Origin: JAQGMV01 sp035626595
Lineage (GTDB): Bacteria; Pseudomonadota; Gammaproteobacteria; Burkholderiales; SG8-41
Direction of reading: 5' to 3'
DNA: 64,000 nucleotides
NCBI GenBank assembly: GCA_035626595.1
Contig: DASPNJ010000149.1
Span: 1-64,000 of the forward strand
The notes under the pieces are model-generated. The model made no database searches. It had not been told where the DNA came from and was given only the letters and a program-made list of their open reading frames with translations. Positions 42,651 through 50,568 of the stretch are shown piece after piece; position 1 is the stretch's first letter; each line of letters opens with the position of its first letter. Made by a program: the position numbers and the translations under genes.

Positions 42651-44120
42651 ATGCCGTTGATCCGCCCGCACGTGATGCAGCTTGCGGCCACACGGCATCT
42701 GGTGCCAGGCGCGCCGCTCATGCAGGACGCCGTGGTTCCGGCACCGCCGGCTGCACGCGCGGGCGCGCTGGCGTCTTTTTTCAGGCAACTCATGAACGCA
42801 CCCTCATTCATCCGGAAGCTCGTGCGCTCGGTCGTGCGCCCCGCCAACGAGCGCCGCGCCGGAAAACGCGCGCAGCAGGCGATCGAGCTCTGCCACGCGC
42901 TCATATCGGAGCGCGGCGAAGTGTCGCTGGCGGTGCTCGCGCGCGACGCGCTGGATGCCTACAACGACCTGACCGCCGCCGGCCGCAGCGCGTTCTTCGA
43001 CCGGCTCGTGGCCGAATTCGCTCCGGATCGCGCGAAGCTGGATGCAGCGTACGACGCCTATCGCGCCGAGCCGACTCAGGACAATCTGATCGAGCTGCAG
43101 CGCTGCGTCGAGGCGCCGCGTCAGGAGCTCTTCAGACGACTCAACACCGCGCCGGGCGGCACCGCCGCGCTGGTCGCGATGCGGCGCGAAGTGCTGGGCG
43201 CGCTTGCGAGACACCCGCAGTGGCGCGGCATCGAATCCGATCTCGAGCATCTGTTCGGCTCGTGGTTCAACCGCGGTTTTCTCACGCTCGAGCGCATCGA
43301 CTGGTACACGCCCGCCATCGTGCTGGAGAAGCTGATCGAGTACGAGGCGGTCCACGCGATAGACGGCTGGCACGACCTGCGCCGGCGGCTCGCTGCCGAC
43401 CGGCGGTGCTTCGCGTTTTTCCACCCCGCGCTGCCGCACGAGCCGCTCATCTTCATCGAAGTCGCGCTGACGCGGGGCATGAGCGCTTCGATCGACCCGC
43501 TGCTCGCGCTCGAGGCGCCCCAGCTCGATCCGCATACCGCCGACACCGCGATCTTCTACTCGATCACGAACTGCCAGACCGGCCTGCGCGGCATCTCGTT
43601 CGGCAATCTGCTCATCAAGCAGGTGGCGCAGCGGCTCGGCCAGGAATTTCCACGGATCAAAACATTCGCCACGCTCTCGCCGATCCCGGGTTTTCGCACG
43701 TGGCTCGAGCGCGCGCGTGCGGAGCCGGCGCCCGACGGCACCGGCGCCGAGCAGCTCGAAGCGCTGGGGCTGCTCGACAAGGCTCACTGGCACAAGGATG
43801 CGCAAACGGCGGAGCGGCTGCGCGCGGCGCTGATGCCCTGTGCCGCCTATTACCTCGCGTGCGCGAAGCAGGACCACGAAGCCGCCGATGCCGTCGCGCG
43901 TTTCCACCTGGGCAACGGCGCGCGTCTGGAACGGCTGAACTGGCTCGCCGACACGTCGAAACGCGGCCTTCAGCAGTCGGCGGGCATGATGGTCAATTAC
44001 CTCTACCGCCTCGACGAGGTGGAAGAGAACCACGAGATGTACGTGCGCGAGCAGAAGGTCGCCGCGTCGCGCGACATCCGCCGGCTCGCGACCGAGTGCC
44101 CGCTGCCGACGAGGAGCTGA
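42651..44120 (+). CDS. Malonyl-CoA decarboxylase
   Basis: 489 residues. The C-terminal GNAT-like catalytic half is well conserved: FIEVALTRGMSASIDPLLAL, FYSITNCQTGLRGISFG and FHLGNGARLERLNWLADTSK with the catalytic His and the downstream QQSAGMMVNYLYRL. The N-terminal helical domain (about 60-190) is also present. The enzyme converts malonyl-CoA to acetyl-CoA and CO2, used in malonate catabolism or to control malonyl-CoA. GAGGGGCGC precedes the ATG. It is divergent from XdhC with 183 nt between; a TTATAT at about 42594 could be a -10 box. No malonyl-CoA synthetase gene is adjacent. Confidence 0.93.
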   Translation: MPLIRPHVMQLAATRHLVPGAPLMQDAVVPAPPAARAGALASFFRQLMNAPSFIRKLVRSVVRPANERRAGKRAQQAIELCHALISERGEVSLAVLARDALDAYNDLTAAGRSAFFDRLVAEFAPDRAKLDAAYDAYRAEPTQDNLIELQRCVEAPRQELFRRLNTAPGGTAALVAMRREVLGALARHPQWRGIESDLEHLFGSWFNRGFLTLERIDWYTPAIVLEKLIEYEAVHAIDGWHDLRRRLAADRRCFAFFHPALPHEPLIFIEVALTRGMSASIDPLLALEAPQLDPHTADTAIFYSITNCQTGLRGISFGNLLIKQVAQRLGQEFPRIKTFATLSPIPGFRTWLERARAEPAPDGTGAEQLEALGLLDKAHWHKDAQTAERLRAALMPCAAYYLACAKQDHEAADAVARFHLGNGARLERLNWLADTSKRGLQQSAGMMVNYLYRLDEVEENHEMYVREQKVAASRDIRRLATECPLPTRS

Positions 44121-44224
44121 TCGCTATTCCCGGCGAAGGGGGAAATCAGCAGTTGATCGTCATGCCCGCGAAGGCGGGAATCCAATGGCTCGCTCTGGGT
44201 ACCCGCCTCCGCGGCTACGACGGC
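44121..44224. repeat. R4 (REP-like) repeats, two adjoining copies
   Basis: A degenerate part (CGCTATTCCCGGCGAAGGGG) followed by a better unit from 44157 (CGTCATGCCCGCGAAGGCG ... CGGCTACGACGGCC). They start directly at the malonyl-CoA decarboxylase stop and fill the gap to the convergent DUF3606 gene. Confidence 0.75.
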
Positions 44225-44226
44225 CG

Positions 44227-44427
44227 TCATGCATCGGCTTGTCCCGCGGCGATCTGCTGGTCGAGATAGCGGCGGACATCTTCGACCCGCGGACCGACTT
44301 TCTCGACGGCATCGATGATTTGAACGCGCGTGACGCCGAGCTCTTTCGCCCAGCGACGGATGCTCGCGTCGTCGTCGATGTCGATGCGCTGAGACTCGCG
44401 GGATCCCGAAAACTCGTTATCGGCCAT
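44227..44427 (-). CDS. DUF3606 domain-containing protein
   Basis: 66 residues from the ATG at 44427; a second ATG 6 nt upstream would leave no space after the GGAAGGGAG ribosome-binding site. DUF3606 features: RIDIDDDASIRRWAKELGVT and VEDVRRYLDQQIAAG, a short helical fold found in many proteobacteria. The function is unknown. It is convergent with malonyl-CoA decarboxylase. Confidence 0.85.
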   Translation of the reverse strand: MADNEFSGSRESQRIDIDDDASIRRWAKELGVTRVQIIDAVEKVGPRVEDVRRYLDQQIAAGQADA

Positions 44428-44519
44428 GACCATCTCCCTTCCTGGCCCATTCCCCCTGCAAGGCGCGCGCCGTTATACTGCGTGCCTTCCGCCGTCGAAA
44501 AATTATCGAGGAACCGCAC

Positions 44520-44996
44520 GTGGAAATGACCGGACAGCAGCTCGTGGCGCTGCCGCAGGAAGAAACCTGGCGCGCGCTGAACGACACCGAAGTGCTGAAG
44601 TCCTGTGTGCCGGGCTGCGAGTCGCTCGAGAAAGTTTCGGACACCGAGTACGAGCTGACGATGCGCGCGAAGATCGGACCGGTGAGCGCGCGCTTCAAGG
44701 GCACGATGAAGCTCGAAGACGTCGATCCGCCGCGCGGCTACCTGATGGTGTTCGAGGGCCAGGGTGGCGTCGCGGGTTTCGCCAAAGGCCAGGCGAGCGT
44801 CGCGCTCGCGCAGGAAGACGAGGGCACGCGGCTGTCCTACTCCGTGAAGGCAAACGTCGGTGGCAAGATCGCGCAGCTCGGCGCGCGCCTGATCGACGGC
44901 GTTGCGCGCAAGCTCGCCGACGATTTCTTCAAGTGCTTCAACGAGCGCTACGCGAAATCATCCGACGATCAGTCCGGGGAGAAGAACGCATGCTGA
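44520..44996 (+). CDS. coxG: CoxG family protein (SRPBCC fold)
   Basis: 158 residues from a GTG at 44520. CoxG-like features: ALNDTEVLKSCVPGCESLEK, KIGPVSARFKGTMKLEDVDP, LSYSVKANVGGKIAQLGARL and IDGVARKLADDFF. CoxG in aerobic CO dehydrogenase operons anchors the enzyme to the membrane; many paralogues serve other molybdenum hydroxylases or have no known partner. No CO dehydrogenase genes lie here. It overlaps the GST gene by 7 nt, so the two are co-translated. Confidence 0.87.
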   Translation: MEMTGQQLVALPQEETWRALNDTEVLKSCVPGCESLEKVSDTEYELTMRAKIGPVSARFKGTMKLEDVDPPRGYLMVFEGQGGVAGFAKGQASVALAQEDEGTRLSYSVKANVGGKIAQLGARLIDGVARKLADDFFKCFNERYAKSSDDQSGEKNAC

Positions 44997-45610
44997 AGAT
45001 CTGGGGCCGCAGGAACTCGATCAACGTACAGAAGGTGCTGTGGTGCTGCGGCGAGCTCGGCCTTGCCTTCGAGCGCGTGGACGCGGGACTCCAGTTCGGC
45101 GTCAACAATACGCCCGAGTACAGGGCGATGAACCCGAACGGGCTCGTGCCGACGATCGACGACGACGGCTTCATCCTATGGGAATCGCACGCGATCGTGC
45201 GCTATCTCGCACGCAAGCACGGTGTGGGCAAGCTGTGGCCCGCGGATGCGCGCAGCGCAGCGGATGCCGACCGCTGGATGGAGTGGTACAGCACGACGCT
45301 GTGGCTCAACGTGCGGCCGATCTTTCATACGCTGGTGCGCACGCCGCCCGAGAAACGCAACATGCAGCTCGTCGAGGACCACCGCAAGCTCCTTGCGGCG
45401 AACTGGGAAATCGTCGAGGCGCAGCTCGCCGGCCGCGATTACCTGGCGGCGACAGACTTCACCGTGGCCGATATCCCGCTCGGTGTGGCGGCGTACCGCT
45501 GGTTCAATCTGCCGCTCGAGCGGCCAGCCTCACCCAACGTTGAGCGGTGGTATCGCCGCCTCGCCGAACGTTCAGCGTTCAAAGAGCACTGCATGCTGCC
45601 CTTGACGTAG
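44990..45610 (+). CDS. Glutathione S-transferase family protein
   Basis: 206 residues from the ATG at 44990. The N-terminal thioredoxin-like domain has MLKIWGRRNSINVQKVLWCC with catalytic Ser/Asn region near RNSINVQK, then NPNGLVPTIDDDGFILWESH, whose ES dipeptide binds the glutathione glutamyl group. The C-terminal helical domain ends TDFTVADIPLGVAAYRWF. It overlaps coxG by 7 nt. The TAG stop is the start of an R1 repeat. Confidence 0.9.
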   Translation: MLKIWGRRNSINVQKVLWCCGELGLAFERVDAGLQFGVNNTPEYRAMNPNGLVPTIDDDGFILWESHAIVRYLARKHGVGKLWPADARSAADADRWMEWYSTTLWLNVRPIFHTLVRTPPEKRNMQLVEDHRKLLAANWEIVEAQLAGRDYLAATDFTVADIPLGVAAYRWFNLPLERPASPNVERWYRRLAERSAFKEHCMLPLT

Positions 45611-45658
45611 CGTGCGCCAATGACGCATCGGCCGGTGCGCTAGAAGCGCACCCTACGA
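45608..45658. repeat. R1 palindromic repeat, copy f
   Basis: TAGCGTGCGCC-AAT-GACGCATCGG, then CCGGTGCGC-TAGAA-GCGCACC-CTACG. The opening TAG is the GST stop codon. It fills the gap before the YhhQ gene. Confidence 0.8.
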
Positions 45659-45661
45659 CGT

Positions 45662-46363
45662 ATGGCACAGCGCACCTACCGCTACTACGAGTTCGTGCTC
45701 GTCGCGTTCGTGACGGTGCTGGTGTGCTCCAACCTGATCGGCCCCGCAAAGGTCGCGCAGCTCGATATTCCGCTCGTCGGCGCATTCACGTTCGGCGCCG
45801 GTGTGCTCTTCTTCCCGATCTCGTACGTATTCGGCGATATCCTCACGGAGGTCTACGGCTATGCGCGCGCGCGCCGTGTGATCTGGTGCGGTTTCGGCGC
45901 CCTCGCCTTCGCGTCCTTCATGGCGGCCGTGGTGGTGGCGCTTCCGCCGGCTCCATTCTGGCCGCACCAGGCCGCCTACGAGGTCGCCTTCGGCTCGACC
46001 TGGCGCATCATTGGCGCGTCGGTCATCGCCTACTGCTGCGGCGAGTTCGTTAACTCGTACGTGCTCGCCAAGATGAAGATCGCGACGCAGGGCCGGTGGC
46101 TGTGGACGCGTACGATCGGCTCCACCATCGCGGGCGAAGCGGTCGATTCCGCGCTCTTCTACCCGCTCGCGTTCTACGGCACCGGCATCATTCCAAACGA
46201 CAAGCTGCCGCTGCTCATGCTCGTGCAATTCCTGACGAAGGTCGCCGTAGAAGTGCTGTTCACGCCCGTCACCTACAAGATCGTGGGCGCGTTGAAGCGC
46301 GCGGAGAACGAGGACTACTACGACCGCAACACGAATTTCACGCCGTTCACTTTGAAGGCGTAG
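45662..46363 (+). CDS. yhhQ: Queuosine precursor transporter (YhhQ/VUT family)
   Basis: 233 residues with six or seven hydrophobic segments. YhhQ features: VCSNLIGPAKVAQLDIPLVG, GVLFFPISYVFGDILTEVYG (the conserved FP-x-x-Y-x-x-x-D-x-x-x-EVYG) and GSTIAGEAVDSALFYPLAFY. YhhQ imports preQ0/preQ1 for queuosine tRNA modification. The start at 45662 has no obvious Shine-Dalgarno. The stop TAG lies in a truncated R1 end (CGTAGGGGTGCGC). Confidence 0.92.
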   Translation: MAQRTYRYYEFVLVAFVTVLVCSNLIGPAKVAQLDIPLVGAFTFGAGVLFFPISYVFGDILTEVYGYARARRVIWCGFGALAFASFMAAVVVALPPAPFWPHQAAYEVAFGSTWRIIGASVIAYCCGEFVNSYVLAKMKIATQGRWLWTRTIGSTIAGEAVDSALFYPLAFYGTGIIPNDKLPLLMLVQFLTKVAVEVLFTPVTYKIVGALKRAENEDYYDRNTNFTPFTLKA

Positions 46364-46370
46364 GGGTGCG

Positions 46371-47063
46371 CTAGTCCCCGGAGGGCGCGAGCCTGAATTC
46401 GATCACGTCGGTCTTCTTCGAGAGCGCCGCCGCAAGACGCCGCTCGGCACCGACGTCGCGACTGCTGAGCACCATGTGGTATTCGGTGTAGGCGTTCTGG
46501 ACATTCACGCGGTAGCTGAACTCCGAAGCGTGCAGCCCGTGCTCCTTCACGAAATCCCGGTATTCCATTTCGGGCATCGCGCGCTCGAGCGGGAAGCGCA
46601 CCGTATGCTGCATATACGACAGCGCCGGCATGCGCGCTTCGATCCAGCGGAACATCGAAAGCGTGCCCAGCGTGAGCGCAGTGCCGATGACCACGGCGAA
46701 ATAGAAGCCCGTCCCTGCGAGAACGCCGATCGCCGCGGTGATCCAGATCGACGCGGCGGTGGTGAGGCCGCGCACCGAAGCGCCGTCCTTCACGATGACG
46801 CCGGCGCCGAGAAAGCCGATGCCGGTCATGATGCCCTGCGCCATGCGCGTGGGATCGACGCGCACGATTTCTGCGCTGGCCGCGAACCACCGATCCTGAT
46901 AGATCGCGAGCAGCATGAGCAGCGCTGAAGCGATGCACACGAGCGTATGCGTGCGGAAGCCGGCCGGCCGGCCCTGATAGCTGCGCTCGTAGCCGATCAT
47001 CGCCCCCGCGACTGTCGCAAGCAGCAGATGCGCGACGATCGTCAGATACTCCCCCTGGACCAT
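46371..47063 (-). CDS. MgtC/SapB family membrane protein
   Basis: 230 residues with four or five N-terminal membrane helices. MgtC features: HLLLATVAGAMIGYERSYQG, PAGFRTHTLVCIASALLMLL, MAQGIMTGIGFLGAGVIVKD and VRGLTTAASIWITAAIGVLA. A C-terminal soluble domain covers about 145-230. MgtC-type proteins affect magnesium homeostasis and ATP synthase activity. It starts 15 nt after rtcB on the same strand and is probably in its operon. R1-derived bases lie at its 3' end. Confidence 0.92.
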   Translation of the reverse strand: MVQGEYLTIVAHLLLATVAGAMIGYERSYQGRPAGFRTHTLVCIASALLMLLAIYQDRWFAASAEIVRVDPTRMAQGIMTGIGFLGAGVIVKDGASVRGLTTAASIWITAAIGVLAGTGFYFAVVIGTALTLGTLSMFRWIEARMPALSYMQHTVRFPLERAMPEMEYRDFVKEHGLHASEFSYRVNVQNAYTEYHMVLSSRDVGAERRLAAALSKKTDVIEFRLAPSGD

Positions 47064-47078
47064 CGTGGACCTCTTTTC

Positions 47079-48275
47079 TTATCCCTTGACGCAGAGAACC
47101 TGCTTCAAAGTATGCACCACGTCCACGAGATCGCGCTGATTTTCCATCACTTCGTCTATCGGCTTGTATGCCGCCGGTATCTCGTCCACCACGCCGCTGT
47201 CCTTGCGGCAGATGACCCCCGCCGTCTGCGCCGCGACGTCGGCTGAGGTAAAGCGTTTCTGCGCGGCCGAGCGGCTCATCCGGCGCCCGGCGCCGTGCGC
47301 ACACGATTCGAAGCTCTCCTCCGAGCCCCGGCCCCGCACGATATAGGACTTGGCGCCCATGCTGCCCGGGATGATGCCGAGCTCCCCTTTCCCGGCGCGG
47401 ATCGCCCCCTTGCGCGTGACCCACACGTTCTCGCCGTAGTGCTGCTCGCGCTCCACGTAGTTGTGATGACAGTTCACGGCCTCGGCCGTGACTTCGAACG
47501 GCGGCAGATGACGCCGCAGCGCGGCCAGCACGAGCTCCATCATCGCCTCGCGGTTGGCCGCGGCGTAGGCCTGAGCCCACCCGACTGCGCGAACATATTC
47601 TTCGAAGTGCTCGGTGCCTTCGCGGAAGTACGCGAGATCGCGGTCCGGGAGATTCGACACCTGCGACTCCATGTCGCGCCGCGCGAGCTCGATGAAGTAG
47701 GTGCCGATCGCATTGCCGATACCGCGGCTTCCGGAATGCAGCATCACCCAGACACGGCTCTCCTCGTCGAGACACACTTCGATGAAGTGATTGCCGCCGC
47801 CGAGCGTGCCCATCTGTTGTGCCCAGCTCTGCGTGCGCTTGAAGCGCTTCTCGAGCTGCGGGTGTGCTTCGAGGATTTGCCGGAGCTCGCGCCCGAACGG
47901 CACGACCGCGTGTTTGAGCTCGCGCCCGTCCTTGTGCTGGTCGCGTCCGACCGGCACGTCGCGCGCGATCTGGTTGTAGACGCGCTTCAAGCTGTTCTCG
48001 TCGAGCTGATTCGCCGTCAGCGTCGTGCGCGCGGCGATCATCCCGCATCCGATATCGACCCCGACGGCTGCGGGAATCACCGCCTGCTTCGTCGCGATGA
48101 CGCTGCCGACGGTCGCGCCGATGCCCGCGTGCACGTCCGGCATCGCGGCAACGTGATGGTGGACGATCGGGAGCTTCGAGAGATTGACGAGCTGCTGGCG
48201 CGCGCTCGCCTCGAGGTCGTCGGTAAAGACTTTTACCGGCACCGCCCCTTCATCGATCGTCTGCTTAATGGGCAT
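47079..48275 (-). CDS. rtcB: RNA-splicing ligase RtcB
   Basis: 398 residues from the ATG at 48275; a TTG 27 nt upstream also fits the frame. RtcB seals 2',3'-cyclic phosphate or 3'-phosphate ends to 5'-OH RNA. Seen: VAAMPDVHAGIGATVGSVIA, VGVDIGCGM (metal Cys), GTLGGGNHFIEV, MLHSGSRGIGN, NCHHNY, GSMGAKSYIVRG and SCAHGAGRRMSR with the guanylylated His. All catalytic motifs are intact. It lies downstream of tRNA-Pro on the same strand with two R3 repeats between, and mgtC follows. Confidence 0.95.
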   Translation of the reverse strand: MPIKQTIDEGAVPVKVFTDDLEASARQQLVNLSKLPIVHHHVAAMPDVHAGIGATVGSVIATKQAVIPAAVGVDIGCGMIAARTTLTANQLDENSLKRVYNQIARDVPVGRDQHKDGRELKHAVVPFGRELRQILEAHPQLEKRFKRTQSWAQQMGTLGGGNHFIEVCLDEESRVWVMLHSGSRGIGNAIGTYFIELARRDMESQVSNLPDRDLAYFREGTEHFEEYVRAVGWAQAYAAANREAMMELVLAALRRHLPPFEVTAEAVNCHHNYVEREQHYGENVWVTRKGAIRAGKGELGIIPGSMGAKSYIVRGRGSEESFESCAHGAGRRMSRSAAQKRFTSADVAAQTAGVICRKDSGVVDEIPAAYKPIDEVMENQRDLVDVVHTLKQVLCVKG

Positions 48276-48307
48276 GGTGGGGACCAGCAAAACCCAAGCC
48301 AAAGGAA

Positions 48308-48400
48308 GGGAGGTTACGGAGGGAAACCTCGGGTTTCCCTCTGTTCGTGCACCGAGCCGCAGCTGCCGGCGTAGCCGGCGAGGGTTCTCGCTGCGGCAGA
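48308..48400. repeat. R3 structured repeat, copy A
   Basis: Hairpin GAGGGAAACC-TCG-GGTTTCCCTC (48319-48341), then an 8-bp outer stem GCCGCAGC/GCTGCGGC (48356-48363 with 48390-48397). This encloses GCCGGC-GTA-GCCGGC and GAG-GGTT-CTC, a three-way junction shape. Confidence 0.88.
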
Positions 48401-48402
48401 TA

Positions 48403-48474
48403 ACGGAGGGAAACCTCGGGTTTCCCTCTGTTCGTGATCCTCAGGCCGCTCCGAACATCGCTTGCGATGTTCGG
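48403..48474. repeat. R3 structured repeat, copy B (variant)
   Basis: Same first hairpin (48406-48428), but the second part is replaced by a perfect 11-bp hairpin CCGAACATCGC-TT-GCGATGTTCGG (48451-48474). It lies directly downstream of tRNA-Pro in its reading direction. Confidence 0.85.
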
Positions 48475-48493
48475 TCAGAATTTGTGCAGCCTG

Positions 48494-48567
48494 TCGGGGT
48501 GAGAGGATTCGAACCTCCGACATCCTGCTCCCAAAGCAGGCACTCTACCAGGCTGAGCTACACCCCG
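48494..48567 (-). tRNA. tRNA-Pro (anticodon TGG)
   Basis: A 74-nt cloverleaf without encoded CCA. Acceptor stem CGGGGTG pairs fully with CACCCCG. The D arm is TAGCTCAGCCTGGTAGAGTG, and anticodon stem CCTGC/GCAGG encloses TTTGGGA, giving anticodon TGG. T arm GGAGG-TTCGAAT-CCTCT. Confidence 0.96.
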
Positions 48568-48598
48568 AAGGACGTTATTTTACCTCAGCGTCCCCCGC

Positions 48599-50032
48599 TC
48601 ACCCGGCGTTCGCCTCGAGGATGAACGACATGCCGTCGGACGATTGCGACATGCGCCCGAGAAAGAGGCTGCCTTTCGCGATGAACATCGCACGGCTCAT
48701 CGTCCCCTGCTTCATCGCGTCGCACGCGTGCGGCAGGTAACACACCGCCGCGGGAATGTGGCCCTGCGTCGGACAGTAGCCGGGCATGCCGCGCTGCTTC
48801 ACGAAAGTCTCGATCTCGGTTTTGTCGATCTCCCGATTGAGCGCCGCGAGCGAGGCCATGATTTTGTAATTCGTATACGGCGTATTGCCGCTGCCGGCCG
48901 GGAGCGTGACTTCCGGGTTGTGCAGCTCGGTGGCGTACTTGTCGACGTCCATCATCTTGAGCCCTATCCGCGCGAGCGGTTTCACCACGAGCGCCGTCAT
49001 CAGCGCCTGCTGCGACGAGCCGGCGCCGATCTCGTGCTTGCCGATCGAATCGAGGCGGATGCGTGGGCTTGCGCCGTCGTCCCGCGTGACGAGGAACGCG
49101 ACCGCGCCGAGCACGTCCTCGAGGATCGGCATGCCGTGCTTCAGATGCGCGGCGTACTTCATGCCGATCTTGGCCTGGCAGCCGCCGCCGACCACGGCGA
49201 CGTTGCGATGAATGCCGGCCTCGACCAGGGCCGCCGCGCTGACCAGCGCGTTGATGGGGGAAGCGCAGAAGGCGCGCACGTCGTGGCCGGTCGCGTTCAC
49301 GCAGCCGCACATTTCGCCGATCGCTTTCGAGAGACTGCCGCCGCCGCGGTTATAGCGGTCGCCGATCGCGGTCTCCGAGCATTCGAGGATGAAATCGACG
49401 TCCTGCGGCGTGATGCCTGCGCGTTTGAGCAGATGACGCAGCCCCAGCGCGCCGGACGCTTTCGCGACGAGGTTCTCCATCAGGACTTCGGCCTTGAGCG
49501 CGTCGTCGCGCTCGTGTGCGCCCTTCAAGGCCCCGATCACCTGCCCCCGATGCGTGAGCGGCAGCGCGGAACCGTCGCCCAGATCCTGACGCAGTTCCTC
49601 GGCGGGGACACCGGCCCCGAGCTTCTTCAGATCATCCTCGCCGGTGAGCGGATGATGTGCCAAAGCGTCGCGGATGCGCCCGACAAACGAGTGCTCCAGC
49701 GCAACGATATGGCAGGCATCCGCGATCTTGAGCCAGCCGTAGAACTCGTCTTCCGGGAGGATTTCGCCAAAAGGCCCGTGCCGCCGCGGCTCACCGAGTG
49801 GATTCGCGTGCCACGGCTGCGCAAGCCCGAGTAGGTCATCCGGCCGCAAATTGCCGATGAAGACCTGGTTCGGCGGGTACGCGGCTGCCTGCTCGAAGCT
49901 GCGCAGCGCTTGGTGGACATCGTGCAGCAGCGCCGGCGACTCGGACAGGTCGCGCATCGGCTTCGAGCCGTAGCGCACGAAGCTCGGCACGTGCACGAGC
50001 GCCGCCGCGCACTCGCGGATGACGACAGTCAT
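48599..50032 (-). CDS. grdC: Glycine/sarcosine/betaine reductase component C beta-like protein
   Basis: 477 residues of the ketoacyl-synthase III-like fold. Features match clostridial GrdC: LRSFEQAAAYPPNQVFIGNL, PFGEILPEDEFYGWLKIADA, DVDFILECSETAIGDRYNRG and ATGHDVRAFCASPINAL with the probable acyl-accepting Cys (about residue 255). In the clostridial system GrdC receives an acetyl group from GrdA and GrdD releases it as acetyl phosphate. No grdD is present here. It starts 22 nt after grdA ends and is last of the grd block, ending 31 nt before tRNA-Pro. Confidence 0.85.
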   Translation of the reverse strand: MTVVIRECAAALVHVPSFVRYGSKPMRDLSESPALLHDVHQALRSFEQAAAYPPNQVFIGNLRPDDLLGLAQPWHANPLGEPRRHGPFGEILPEDEFYGWLKIADACHIVALEHSFVGRIRDALAHHPLTGEDDLKKLGAGVPAEELRQDLGDGSALPLTHRGQVIGALKGAHERDDALKAEVLMENLVAKASGALGLRHLLKRAGITPQDVDFILECSETAIGDRYNRGGGSLSKAIGEMCGCVNATGHDVRAFCASPINALVSAAALVEAGIHRNVAVVGGGCQAKIGMKYAAHLKHGMPILEDVLGAVAFLVTRDDGASPRIRLDSIGKHEIGAGSSQQALMTALVVKPLARIGLKMMDVDKYATELHNPEVTLPAGSGNTPYTNYKIMASLAALNREIDKTEIETFVKQRGMPGYCPTQGHIPAAVCYLPHACDAMKQGTMSRAMFIAKGSLFLGRMSQSSDGMSFILEANAG

Positions 50033-50054
50033 TGCGTTGTCGGCTCGCGCGGCT

Positions 50055-50534
50055 TCAGCCGTTCGCTACCTTCTCGCGAATGGCCTGGAAGCGTCTGCCG
50101 ATTTCCTCGGTGTCCGCGGCCATGGTCCAGATCCCGAGATTGGCGTCGTAAACGTCCTCGGGAATGAACGGCCGCAGCGCCGGTTCGAGTATGTGATAGA
50201 CGGGGAGGCCCAACGGGACTCCTGCCAATGGACCGGTGTAGCTCGGATCGCCGAAGGTGACCGTCTCCGCCGAGATCTCCGCACCCTCGATGTCGCTCGC
50301 ACCGAGGAGCACGATGATTTGATCTTTCGGCAGACCGTCGCTTTCCGCGATTTTCTTGATGTGAGCCTGGCTCGCCGGGTCCATTGTTCCGGCTGCGGTT
50401 CAGACGAAACACTCCGTCACGGCGTAAACGACCTTGCCTCCCGCAGCCTCCACGCACGCCGCGATCGACGGCCCCTGCACGCCGTCGCGCTCGCCGATCA
50501 CGATCGCGCTCTTCCCCCTGATGCAGTTCTCCAT
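50055..50534 (-). CDS. grdA: Glycine/sarcosine/betaine reductase selenoprotein A, with in-frame TGA read as selenocysteine
   Basis: 159 residues if the TGA at 50402-50400 is read as Sec45; the clostridial protein is about the same length. Start: MENCIRGKSAIVIGERDGVQ, preceded by AAAGGACG. The redox site is TECFVU (Cys42, Sec45), exactly the family's C-x-x-U. After the TGA the frame continues TAAGTMDPASQAHIKKIAES and ETVTFGDPSYTGPLAGVPLG, both family-conserved. GrdA carries the Se-carboxymethyl intermediate from component B to component C. Read as a stop, the gene would give a 44-residue fragment. It lies between grdE and grdC in a same-strand block. Confidence 0.92.
50374..50402 (-). promoter_or_regulatory. 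Selenocysteine TGA of grdA and weak SECIS-like hairpin
   Basis: TGA at 50402-50400. Six nt later comes GCCGG (50393-50389), loop AACAATGGAC, and CCGGC (50378-50374). The 5-bp stem is short and the loop starts about 11 nt from the TGA, so this is a weaker SECIS candidate than the one in grdB. Confidence 0.5.
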
Positions 50535-50568
50535 GCTCGTCCTTTCGTCTGTCACGTGAAACGCACCA

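Noticed and set aside
46318..48048. 576-codon minus-strand frame over mgtC and rtcB
   Set aside because: Out-of-frame shadow of two well-conserved genes.
48308..48474. Y-RNA-like element upstream of rtcB
   Set aside because: The same unit occurs at 57961-58068 away from rtcB, so it is a dispersed repeat.
50400..50402. TGA in grdA as an ordinary stop or frameshift
   Set aside because: The frame resumes without shift, both sides match GrdA and the codon sits at the family's Sec position; grdB shows the same pattern.
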